This document shows, in pieces, positions 1 to 8,747 of a DNA stretch of 41,127 bases. This DNA is from Deltaproteobacteria bacterium (GTDB lineage Bacteria; Desulfobacterota; Desulfarculia; Adiutricales; Adiutricaceae): positions 1 to 41,127 of the forward strand of contig JAISZC010000217.1 in NCBI GenBank assembly GCA_031269485.1. Direction: 5' to 3'. Within the stretch, counting starts at the first letter, position 1, and the number at the start of each line of letters is the position of its first letter. The position numbers and the translations under genes were made by a program. The notes beneath the pieces were generated by a model. The model saw nothing but the letters and a program-made list of their open reading frames with translations. It was not told the DNA's origin and searched no databases.

Positions 1-631
1 TTAAATTTAAATTTAATAATTTATGTTATAATTAAATAATATTTTTTAATAAATATTTTTGCTAAAACAAATTTTTATAGTTGCGTAATGCGAAATATCG
101 TAAAAATAAACAGCTTCGAATGAAAAAATTCCCGCCGAACTGCCGGGCAGCGACGCGCCTGCGCCAATTGTTTCCGGGCCGGCCGCCGAAGCGCGGCCGG
201 CCCGGCGGCGCCCGGCGACGCCGGCCAAGCGGCGGCGGAAATTTCGGCGGTGCGGCCAGGGGGCCTATCGATCCGACCGGCGCCCTTTCGGTCAGACATG
301 AGGCAATCGTCAATGTCGACCGACCGGCCGATCTGGATCTGTTTCTAGCTGTTGAGGGCGGTTCAAGTCAGTCCGCGGCGAGCAGACGGCCCGCGCGCCG
401 GGCGGGAGGACGAGTTTTCAAGGGCGACCGGCGCTGACGACCGGAGTCAATTATTTTTCTTTGCTCGGCCTTTTTTGCCTTCAACCGCCCTCAACGGATC
501 GATCTGGCCAAACGGCGCAGATAGGCGCTTTCAGGACCCTTGCGTCAAAGATAGGCCGCGGCCGCCGGGCCGGCGCTCAACGAATTGTCTACCCAAGTTC
601 CCAATTTAACTATTGATTTTCTAAATCCTCC

Positions 632-678
632 TTTTGTAAATTACAAAATTTGACAAAAGCGCGAATTCATGGTTAAAT
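632..678 (+). promoter_or_regulatory. Perfect palindrome TTTTGTAA-A-TTACAAAA (632-648) abutting a sigma70-like promoter TTGACA-N17-TTAAAT (650-678)
   Basis: Read directly; lies upstream of the hydrogenase operon. Confidence 0.5.
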
Positions 679-882
679 GCCCCATCCTGCCAAGACAACA
701 CCAACCATGCCTTGCCCCTTTCGGCCGTCAAGGCTGGGCGGCCCAGACGGCTGGATCGCTGGACCGCCCAAAGATTTGCAAGTCCGTCCGGACTTTCGGC
801 CGACGGGACGGCCCCCGTCGCCGTGAACAGACCAGAATTTTTTTCGCGCTTCGCCTAACTTTTTTTCAAGGAGTGCTAGCGT

Positions 883-1374
883 ATGGGCAGCGTTTCCAAA
901 ACCCCGGCTCAGGACATTGATCTGGCCAAACTCGGACCCATCTTCGAGAGCTACAAGCACGTGGTCAACGGAGCTCTCATCCCCGTTCTTCAGGCCGCCC
1001 AGGACGCCTACAGCTACCTGCCGGTCCCAGTTCTGGAGGCCATCGCCGTCAAGCTGGACATCCCCATCAGCCAGATCTACGGCGTGGTTACCTTCTACGC
1101 TCAGTTCCACCTCGAGCCGCGCGGCAAGCACGTCGTCAGGACCTGCCAAGGCACCGCCTGCCACGTCCGCAACGCGTCCCGGATCCTGGAATCCCTCAAA
1201 AACTCCTTGGGCGTCGGACCAGGCGGCACCACCGAAGATCTTCAGTTCACGCTGGAAACGGTGGCCTGCATCGGCGCCTGCAGTCTGGCCCCGGTCATGA
1301 TGGTCGATCACGACACCCATGGCCGCCTCAAGCCAGACTTGGTTCCCAAAATTTTGGATCAATATCGCAACTGA
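883..1374 (+). CDS. hndA: NuoE-like [2Fe-2S] subunit of multimeric [FeFe]-hydrogenase (HndA type)
   Basis: 163 aa, thioredoxin-like ferredoxin fold with CQGTACHVRNA and CIGACSLAPVMMV cysteine motifs; good RBS (aaggag); followed by NuoF-like and H-cluster genes. Confidence 0.9.
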   Translation: MGSVSKTPAQDIDLAKLGPIFESYKHVVNGALIPVLQAAQDAYSYLPVPVLEAIAVKLDIPISQIYGVVTFYAQFHLEPRGKHVVRTCQGTACHVRNASRILESLKNSLGVGPGGTTEDLQFTLETVACIGACSLAPVMMVDHDTHGRLKPDLVPKILDQYRN

Positions 1375-1393
1375 AAGCGGGGTTTAGTCAACT

Positions 1394-3304
1394 ATGAGCC
1401 AAACACCAACCCTGGCCCGTTTGAGCAGTCCGGCCGATCTCGAGGCGCTCAAGATCAAGGCGGCCCCGAAGCTTGGCATTCGCCATGATCCCAAGGCCGC
1501 GCCTTACGAGGGCGTCACCAGCCATATCATGATTTGTTGCGGCACCGGCTGCACCTCCTCCAATTCGCCGGCCATCGTCGAGGCCTTCAAGCAGGAGCTC
1601 GACAAGAACGGCCTGGGCGCCAAGGTAGATGTCGTCATCACCGGCTGTCACGGCTTCTGCGAAATGGGACCCCTGGTGGTCATATATCCCCAGGACATCT
1701 TCTACGTGCTCGTCAAGCTGGAAGACGTCCCCGAAATCGTCGAGCAGTCCATCAAAAACGGCCAGCCGGTCGAAAGGCTGCTCTACCGCGCCCATGCGGA
1801 CTCGGAACCCACCGTACGCTACCACGACATCGACTTTTACGCCAAGCAGAATCGCCTCACGTTGGCCAACTGCGGGCACATCAACCCCGAGGACATCCAC
1901 GAGTACATCGCCAACGACGGTTATCTGGGCCTGGCGAAGGCCTTGGCCCAAAAGGCCGACACCACGGGCCTCCTCGAGGAAGTCAAGAAGTCGGGGCTCC
2001 GCGGCCGCGGCGGCGCCGGCTTCCCCACGGGCCGCAAGTGGGAGCTGTGCCGCAACGTTCCGGGCGAGAAAAAATACGTCATCTGCAACGCCGACGAAGG
2101 CGACCCCGGGGCCTTCATGGACCGTTCGGTCCTGGAGGGCGATCCTCACCGGGTCATCGAGGGCATGGCCATCGGCGCCCTGGTGATCGGGGCCGACGAA
2201 GGCTACATATACGTCCGCGCCGAGTATCCGCTGGCCGTCCACCGCCTCAGGGTGGCCATCGCCCAAGCCGAGGCCATGGGCCTTTTGGGCCAGAACATCC
2301 TCGGCAGCGGCTGGAACTTCGAGCTGCACATCAAGGAGGGCGCCGGCGCCTTCGTCTGCGGCGAAGAGACGGCTCTGATCCAGTCCATCGAAGGCAAGCG
2401 CGGCATGCCCACGGCCCGCCCGCCCTTCCCGGCCGTCTCCGGCCTGTGGGGCAAGCCCACCAACAACAACAACGTCGAGACCTGGGCCAACATCCCGGCC
2501 ATCATCCGCAACGGCGGAGCCTGGTTCGCGGCCTACGGCACCGACAACTCCAAGGGCACCAAGGTCTTCGCCCTCACCGGCAAGGTCAGGCACACCGGCC
2601 TGGCCGAAGTGCCCATGGGCATGAGCATGAGGGAGATCATCTTCAACATCGGCGGCGGCATTTTGGGCGGCAAGAAGTTCAAGGCCGTCCAAATCGGCGG
2701 CCCCTCGGGCGGCTGTCTGCCCGAATCGATGATTGACCGCCCCGTGGACTACGACTCGCTCATCGAGGCCGGCGCCATGATGGGCTCGGGAGGCCTGGTC
2801 GTGGTGGACGAGGACACCTGCATGGTGGATCTGGCCCGCTTCTTCCTGTCCTTCACCCGCGACGAGAGCTGCGGCAAGTGCACCCCCTGCCGCGAGGGCT
2901 CGACCCGCATGCTCAACATCCTCAACAACATCACCCAGGGCAAGGGGCAGTCCGGCGACATCGAACTGCTCGAGGAACTGGCCAGGAACATCAAGCTCAG
3001 CGCCCTATGCGGTCTGGGGCAGACCTGTCCCAACCCCATCCTCTCGACTCTGCGCTACTTCCGCCACGAGTACGAGGCCCACATTTTCGAGAAGAAGTGC
3101 CCGGCCAAGGCCTGCACCGATCTTCTGACCTTCTGGATCGACCCCGACAAGTGCATCGGCTGCGGCGCCTGCAAGAAGCTGTGCCCTGCCACGGCCATTG
3201 AGGGCGAAAAGAAGGAGCCTCACACCATCGACCCGCTCAAATGCGTCAAGTGCGGTTCCTGCCTCGACGCTTGCCGCAAGTCCAAAGCCGTCAGCAAAAA
3301 GTAG
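1394..3304 (+). CDS. hndC: NuoF-like NAD(P)/FMN-binding hydrogenase subunit (HndC type) with N-terminal thioredoxin-like [2Fe-2S] domain and C-terminal 2x[4Fe-4S] domain
   Basis: GRGGAGFPTGRKW, ADEGDPGAFMDR, SCGKCTPCREG, CIGCGACKKLCPA and CVKCGSCLDAC motifs; N-terminal CCGTGCTSS...CHGFCEMGPLV. Confidence 0.95.
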   Translation: MSQTPTLARLSSPADLEALKIKAAPKLGIRHDPKAAPYEGVTSHIMICCGTGCTSSNSPAIVEAFKQELDKNGLGAKVDVVITGCHGFCEMGPLVVIYPQDIFYVLVKLEDVPEIVEQSIKNGQPVERLLYRAHADSEPTVRYHDIDFYAKQNRLTLANCGHINPEDIHEYIANDGYLGLAKALAQKADTTGLLEEVKKSGLRGRGGAGFPTGRKWELCRNVPGEKKYVICNADEGDPGAFMDRSVLEGDPHRVIEGMAIGALVIGADEGYIYVRAEYPLAVHRLRVAIAQAEAMGLLGQNILGSGWNFELHIKEGAGAFVCGEETALIQSIEGKRGMPTARPPFPAVSGLWGKPTNNNNVETWANIPAIIRNGGAWFAAYGTDNSKGTKVFALTGKVRHTGLAEVPMGMSMREIIFNIGGGILGGKKFKAVQIGGPSGGCLPESMIDRPVDYDSLIEAGAMMGSGGLVVVDEDTCMVDLARFFLSFTRDESCGKCTPCREGSTRMLNILNNITQGKGQSGDIELLEELARNIKLSALCGLGQTCPNPILSTLRYFRHEYEAHIFEKKCPAKACTDLLTFWIDPDKCIGCGACKKLCPATAIEGEKKEPHTIDPLKCVKCGSCLDACRKSKAVSKK

Positions 3305-3313
3305 GGAGCCCCA

Positions 3314-5041
3314 ATGAGCAAGACAGTAACCCTGACCATAGACAACCAGCCCGTCACCGTGCAGGCCGGCGTCACCATCTGGGGGGCGGCCCGCAAACTC
3401 GGCATCCATATACCGACCCTGTGCCACCACTTCGACGTCAAGCCCTACAGCGGCTGCCGCGTCTGCGTGGTGGAGGTCCAAGGCGGCCGAGCCTTGGCCG
3501 CGGCCTGCTCCTTCCCCGTCACCGAAGGCCTGGTGGTCTTCACCAACTCGCCCAAGGTCCGGGAGGCTCGCCGCATGGTGGTCGAGCTGCTGCTGGCCAA
3601 CCATCCCAACGAATGCCTGACGTGCTCGCGCAGCCAAAACTGCGAGCTGCAGGCCCTCGCCAGCGAGCTGGGCATCACCAAGGTCCGCTTCCCCCAGGCC
3701 AAGCCCAACTGGCCGCTTGACGAGAGCAACCCCAGCCTGGTGCGCGATCCCAACAAGTGCATCCTGTGCGGCCGCTGCGTGCGCTTCTGTTCCGACAAGC
3801 AGACCTGCAGCGTCTACACCTTCGCCAACCGCGGCTTCAGCTCCACCGTCACCCCGGCCTTCGGCAAGGGCCTGGGCGACGTCAAGTGCGCGCTGTGCGG
3901 CCAGTGCTCGGTCATCTGCCCGACCGGAGCCATCACGGTCAAGGACGACACCGACAAGGTCCTCGACGCCATCAATGATCCCGACAAGGTCGTCATCGTC
4001 CAAACCGCCCCGGCCACCCGCGTGGCCTTGGGCGAGCTCTTCGGCGCCGACACCGGGACCATCGTGACGGGCAAAATGGTGGCGGCGCTCAAGCGCATCG
4101 GCTTCGACGTGGTGCTCGACACCAACTTCACCGCCGACGTGACCATCCTCGAAGAGGCCACCGAGTTCCTGAACCGGTTCAAGGAAAACCGCGACATGCC
4201 CATGATCACCAGCTGCTCGCCGGGCTGGATCAATTTCATGGAAATGTTCTATCCCGAGCTGGTCCAGCACCATTCTTCGTGCAAGAGCCCCCAGCAGATC
4301 TTCGGCGCCTTGGCCAAGACCTGGTACGCGGAAAAGCAGAAGATCGACCCGGCCAAGATCGTCTCCGTCTCGATCATGCCCTGCACGGCCAAGAAGTTCG
4401 AGTGCCGCCGCCCGGAGATGCGCTCCAGCGGCTACCAGGACGTCGACTACGTCCTGACCACTCGCGAGCTGGGCAAGCTCATCAAGAGCTTCGGACTGTC
4501 CTTCAATGACCTGCCTTCGGAAGATTACGACCCGATCATGGGCGTGGGCACCGGCGCCGCCACCATCTTCGGCAACACCGGCGGCGTCATGGAGGCGGCC
4601 ATGCGCACGGCCTACGAAGTGGTCACCAAGAAGACGCTTCCCGGCCTTGAATTCGCCTCCATCCGCGGCCTCGGCGGCCTGCGCGAGGCCGAAGTCGACC
4701 TCGAAGGGACCAAGCTCAAGCTGGCCATCGCCCACGGTCTGGGCAACGCCCGCAAGGTCATGGACCTCATCAAGGAAGGCAATCCCCGCGGCTGGAACTT
4801 CATCGAGGTCATGGCCTGCCCCGGCGGCTGCATCTCCGGCGGCGGCCAGCCCATCAGCCACGATCTCAACTACCGCTCCAAGCGCATCGCCGGCCTCTAC
4901 ACCGACGACCGTCAGCTGCCGTTGCGCAAGAGCCACGACAACCCCGAAGTCAAGCAGCTCTACGCCGAATTCCTCAAGGAGCCCTGCGGCCACAAGAGCC
5001 ACGAGCTGCTGCACACCCCGCTCCCCGGCAGCGGCCACTGA
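3314..5041 (+). CDS. hndD: [FeFe]-hydrogenase catalytic subunit (HndD/HydA type)
   Basis: H-cluster motifs TSCSPGW (L1 variant), MPCTAKKFE (L2), EVMACPGGCISGGGQP (L3); N-terminal [2Fe-2S], His-Cys3 and two [4Fe-4S] ferredoxin motifs. Confidence 0.97.
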   Translation: MSKTVTLTIDNQPVTVQAGVTIWGAARKLGIHIPTLCHHFDVKPYSGCRVCVVEVQGGRALAAACSFPVTEGLVVFTNSPKVREARRMVVELLLANHPNECLTCSRSQNCELQALASELGITKVRFPQAKPNWPLDESNPSLVRDPNKCILCGRCVRFCSDKQTCSVYTFANRGFSSTVTPAFGKGLGDVKCALCGQCSVICPTGAITVKDDTDKVLDAINDPDKVVIVQTAPATRVALGELFGADTGTIVTGKMVAALKRIGFDVVLDTNFTADVTILEEATEFLNRFKENRDMPMITSCSPGWINFMEMFYPELVQHHSSCKSPQQIFGALAKTWYAEKQKIDPAKIVSVSIMPCTAKKFECRRPEMRSSGYQDVDYVLTTRELGKLIKSFGLSFNDLPSEDYDPIMGVGTGAATIFGNTGGVMEAAMRTAYEVVTKKTLPGLEFASIRGLGGLREAEVDLEGTKLKLAIAHGLGNARKVMDLIKEGNPRGWNFIEVMACPGGCISGGGQPISHDLNYRSKRIAGLYTDDRQLPLRKSHDNPEVKQLYAEFLKEPCGHKSHELLHTPLPGSGH

Positions 5042-5096
5042 CCGCCGGACGGCCGGCGGTCCAGCCAGCGCCGGCCGTTTTCCTCGCCTAGTTTGG

Positions 5097-5132
5097 GGCG
5101 GGCGTCCCTCCGGGGCCGTCCGCCTTTTTTTT
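5097..5132 (+). terminator. Intrinsic terminator of the hydrogenase operon
   Basis: GGCGGGCG...CGTCCGCC stem (one G.T pair) followed by 8 Ts; a second perfect 9-bp stem-loop (5040-5061) begins at the hndD stop codon. Confidence 0.75.
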
Positions 5133-5444
5133 GGCGTTTACATCAAATTTTTCTCTTGGCGGCTAGCAATCTCCGGTCGAGATCGCGGAAAATAATTCGA
5201 CCTGGCGGCCCAGCTGCCGTGGCGGCCGAACCGTCCACAGGCGGCCAAGCCGCATTCCTGGCCCGACCGCTTCCGCGCCTTGACTCGCGTCCGCAGCGGC
5301 GGCAAGGTTTGAAAAAGATGCGCGGCGCCTGGACGGCGGCCAAACGGCCGCCGCTTCCGACCGGCGAGGCCGCGAAAGCTCAGCGCGCCGACCAAATCGG
5401 CGCCGGCCTCAGATACGGCCGCTTCCGCCAAAAGGAACTCCCCC

Positions 5445-5879
5445 ATGCTCCATGACCAGCTTCCGGTCCAGCATTTTCGGCCGCCGGCCGTCCCGCTCGT
5501 CGTTTTGCTGATCTGGCTTTCGCTGCCGGCCTGGGCGGCCCAGGCGGCTCTCAAAGCCGGCCCGGCCCTGGTCATCGACGAGCCCGTCTTCATGGCCGGG
5601 CGCGTCGCGCCCGACGCCGTGGTCGAGCATGACTTCGTCGTCCGCAACGAGGGAACCGAGGAGCTCGTCATCGAGGACGTTTCGCCGGATTGCGGTTGCA
5701 CCGTGGCCGCTTTCCCCCCGGTTCTCGCGCCAGGCCAAGCCGGAACGATAAACGTCAAGCTGGAAATTTACGAGTTCTGGGCGGGTCAGACCTTGAAGAA
5801 ATCGGCGACGGTTTACACCAACGACCCCGAACGCCAAGCGGCCCGCATCACCATCAAGGCCGTGGTCGACGAACGTTGA
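5445..5879 (+). CDS. DUF1573 domain-containing secreted protein
   Basis: N-terminal hydrophobic segment; VVEHDFVVRNEGTEELVIEDVSPDCGCTVA...VYTNDPERQAARITIKAVV is characteristic of DUF1573. Confidence 0.8.
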   Translation: MLHDQLPVQHFRPPAVPLVVLLIWLSLPAWAAQAALKAGPALVIDEPVFMAGRVAPDAVVEHDFVVRNEGTEELVIEDVSPDCGCTVAAFPPVLAPGQAGTINVKLEIYEFWAGQTLKKSATVYTNDPERQAARITIKAVVDER

Positions 5880-6099
5880 GGGCGTCGCCGCGGTCCGCCG
5901 CGTCAATCGGCAGGCCGTCAATCGTCTCAGACGGCCCTGGGCCAGAAGGCCCTGGAAAGCCTTGGCCTGCGGACCCGACAGGCCCGGCGCGCCGTTGAGG
6001 CCGCGAGTCGCCGCCCGGCAAGCCGCCAGCCGACAAGCCCCCGCCCGACAAGCCCCCGCCCGCCGTTCTCTTTTTTCTCCCCCAAAAAAACCGCCGCTC

Positions 6100-6113
6100 T
6101 TGATCAAGATCAA
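6100..6113. promoter_or_regulatory. CRP/FNR-family (FNR-type) binding site TTGATCAAGATCAA
   Basis: Exact TTGAT-N4-ATCAA palindrome about 207 bp upstream of the hcp start codon. Confidence 0.55.
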
Positions 6114-6320
6114 GGTCCGGCCTTCGGCCAAAGGGTATGCTGGCGGCAAAGGCTACGAAGCGGCAAGTTCGGTCCAAGCGCCTGAGCGCGACCGCCGCGT
6201 CGCCTCAAAGCCGTAATGCCGGCGCTCCGCCAGGCCACGTCAAGGAGCGCCCAAACCAGGACGGGAGCCGGAATCTTCGTCAAAGAAGCCGGAGTCTTCG
6301 TCCAACAAACGGGAGGCGTC

Positions 6321-7931
6321 ATGTATTGCTGGCAATGTGAGCAAACCCTCAACGGAACGGGCTGCGTCAAGTCCGGAGTCTGCGGCAAAACTGCCGAAAC
6401 GGCGGCTTTGTCCGATCTGCTGATGTATGCCCTCAAGGGCTTGGCCTGGGCGGCGGCCCGAGCCAGACGAGAAGGCCGGCCGGACTTGGAGGCGGATCGC
6501 TGCCTGACGCGCGGGCTGTTCGCCACGCTCACAAACGTGGATTTCGACCCGAACAGCCTGTCGGCGTTGATCGATCAGGCCGTCGAGCTCCGCGACCGGC
6601 TCAAGGTTCCAGCCGACGCGCCGACGGCGGCGACTTTCAAGCCCGCCGGCTCGCTGGCCGGACGGGTCGCCCAGGGCGAGGCGCACGGTTTCCGGGACGG
6701 TCCGACTCCGCAAATTTTGTCGCTGCGCGAGACGGCCGTCTACGGCCTCAAGGGCTTGGCGGCCTACGTCCACCACGCCGCCGCGCTGGGACGGGAGGAC
6801 GACGAGCTGCACGCCTTCGTCGAGGAGCTGCTGGCCCAAACCCTCGATCCCTCGCTGGGTCTGGAGGCTTGGCTGGCCGCGGCCTTGAAGGTCGGCGAAA
6901 AGAACTTGCGGGCCATGGAGCTGCTCGACGAGGCCAACTTGGCGGCCTTCGGCGTTCCGACGCCAACCAAGGTCTCCTTGGGCTGGCGGGCCGGACCGGC
7001 GGTGTGCGTCAGCGGCCACGATCTCAATGATCTGGCGCAGCTGCTGGCCCAGGTCCGGGGCCGAGGCGTCAACGTCCACACCCACGTCGAAATGCTGCCG
7101 GCCCATGCCTATCCGGGCCTCCAGGACCCGCAGCTCGTCGGACACTGGGGCACGGGCTGGCACAACCAGACCAAGGAGCTGGCCGATTTTCCGGGGCCGA
7201 CGCTCTTCACCAGCAATTGCCTGCAAAAGCCCGCGGCTGTGGAGCGCGTCTTCGTCACGGGCCCGACGGCCTGGCCGGGCGCCAGGCGAATCGAAGCCGG
7301 GCCGGACGGTCGCAAAGATTTCGGGCCGGTCATCGACCAGGCCTTGGCGCTGGGCGGCTTTCAGTCCGCCCAGGAGGGGCCGTCGGTCTTGACGGGCTTC
7401 AACTGGCGGACCGTGCTGGGGGCGGCCGACCAGGTCGTGGATTTGGTCAAACGAGGCCGGATCAAGCGCTTCATCCTGATCGGCGGCTGCGACGGCGCCC
7501 GCGGCTCGAGGTCCTATTATCGGGAACTGGCGCTCAAGGCGCCTCAGGACGCGATGATCCTCACGCTGGCCTGCGGGAAGTTCCGGTTCTTCGATCTCGA
7601 CCTGGGGGACATTGAGGGCCTCCCGCGCCTGATGGACTTGGGGCAGTGCAACGACGCCCATTCGGCCGTCAAGATCGCCGCCGCCTTGGCTGAGGCTTTC
7701 GGCGTCCCCCTCGACGAGCTCCCGCTGAGCCTGGCGCTTTCCTGGTACGAGCAAAAGGCCTGCGCCATCCTGCTGAGCCTTCTCCATCTGGGGCTCAAGA
7801 ACATCCGGCTGGGCCCGAGCCTGCCAGCCTTCGTCCACCCCGACGTGCTGGCCGCGCTGGTCGACAAATGGGGCCTCAAGCCCACCGGCGACCCTGAGGA
7901 TGATTTGAGGGAAATCATGGCCGGCCGGTGA
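6321..7931 (+). CDS. hcp: Hydroxylamine reductase / hybrid-cluster protein
   Basis: N-terminal MYCWQCEQTLNGTGCVKSGVCGK, then VCVSGHDLNDL, VNVHTHVEMLPAHAYPG and GGCDGARGSRSYY motifs; likely start is the ATG at 6321 inside the longer 6216 ORF. Confidence 0.93.
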   Translation: MYCWQCEQTLNGTGCVKSGVCGKTAETAALSDLLMYALKGLAWAAARARREGRPDLEADRCLTRGLFATLTNVDFDPNSLSALIDQAVELRDRLKVPADAPTAATFKPAGSLAGRVAQGEAHGFRDGPTPQILSLRETAVYGLKGLAAYVHHAAALGREDDELHAFVEELLAQTLDPSLGLEAWLAAALKVGEKNLRAMELLDEANLAAFGVPTPTKVSLGWRAGPAVCVSGHDLNDLAQLLAQVRGRGVNVHTHVEMLPAHAYPGLQDPQLVGHWGTGWHNQTKELADFPGPTLFTSNCLQKPAAVERVFVTGPTAWPGARRIEAGPDGRKDFGPVIDQALALGGFQSAQEGPSVLTGFNWRTVLGAADQVVDLVKRGRIKRFILIGGCDGARGSRSYYRELALKAPQDAMILTLACGKFRFFDLDLGDIEGLPRLMDLGQCNDAHSAVKIAAALAEAFGVPLDELPLSLALSWYEQKACAILLSLLHLGLKNIRLGPSLPAFVHPDVLAALVDKWGLKPTGDPEDDLREIMAGR

Positions 7932-7950
7932 GCCTGCGCGGCGTCCGTCC

Positions 7951-7992
7951 GGGGGCGAGCGGCGTCGGGCCTGGCCGACGCCGCTCGCCCCC
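7951..7992 (+). terminator. Perfect 18-bp stem / 6-nt loop hairpin downstream of hcp
   Basis: GGGGGCGAGCGGCGTCGG-gcctgg-CCGACGCCGCTCGCCCCC read directly; no strong T-tract. Confidence 0.6.
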
Positions 7993-8340
7993 GAAAACCA
8001 GACTCCCCTGCAAACCAGATTCCCCAGCAAACCAGCCCCGAAAACCCGCCCTCCCGAGGACAGCCCCAGGTGGCCGGCCCCGAAGGCCCGGCCCAGAAGG
8101 TCCGCCCCCGACGGCCCGCCGCCGGAAACAGCCCGCAAGCCGGTCCGGCGATCGCCCCTGCCAACCGCCCCTGGCTCTCCATCGCGCGCTCCGCCGCGCC
8201 TTCCGCCGCCCCCTCCCCGCGCCCTCCCCCGCGCCCTCCCCCACGCCTCCGCCAGCCGGCCGCGAAAAAGGCGACCGGCGAGGAGACGGCCAGGCCGCGG
8301 CAGCCAAGGCCATTGTCCAGGCCATTATCCAAGCCAGAGC

Positions 8341-8405
8341 CCAGGCCAGGCCAGGCCAGCCCAGCCCAGCCCAGCCCAGGCCAGGCCAGGCCAGGCCAGG
8401 CCAGA
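8341..8405. repeat. Pentanucleotide tandem array CCAGG x3, CCAGC x4, CCAGG x5 (+CCAGA)
   Basis: 12 consecutive 5-bp units occupy 8341-8400 exactly. Confidence 0.95.
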
Positions 8406-8747
8406 ACCCAAGCCAGGGCGGCCCGCGCCGCTCGCTGGCGGCGGACCTTCGTCCGCGACTTGTCGAGCATTTTTTGCCGCAATTTTCGGCCCTTGCCGCA
8501 GTTTTCAGACCCCTTGTCTTAGTCAATAAATATGTTTTACCTATATTATTAGTTGACTTGACTAGCTATATTGATTTTTTTTCGCGGTTGATTTAAAGTC
8601 AAAGCTTGCAGCGGGCCCGCTTTCACAATCGGGCCTCAGCCGGGACGCGGGCGCCCCGACCACGCGACGGCGGCGCCTACGACCGGCCTGGGCCGCGTTT
8701 TTTCTAAGCCTCAGCGGCGTCAGCCGTTTTGCCATCGAGGAATCATC

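Noticed and set aside
1388-2692. Long minus-strand ORF antisense to hndC
   Set aside because: Shadow ORF from GC-rich codon bias; no recognisable domains, while the plus strand encodes a clear NuoF-like protein.
3005-5038. 677-aa minus-strand ORF antisense to hndD
   Set aside because: Shadow ORF of the hydrogenase gene; Gly/Ala/Asp-rich with no motif.
8341-8405. Possible CRISPR-like repeat
   Set aside because: 5-bp direct tandem units with no spacers.
7928-8596. Pro/Arg-rich ORF over the CCAGG array (PGQPSPAQPRPGQARPGQ)
   Set aside because: Driven by the tandem repeat; open in several frames, no evidence of coding.
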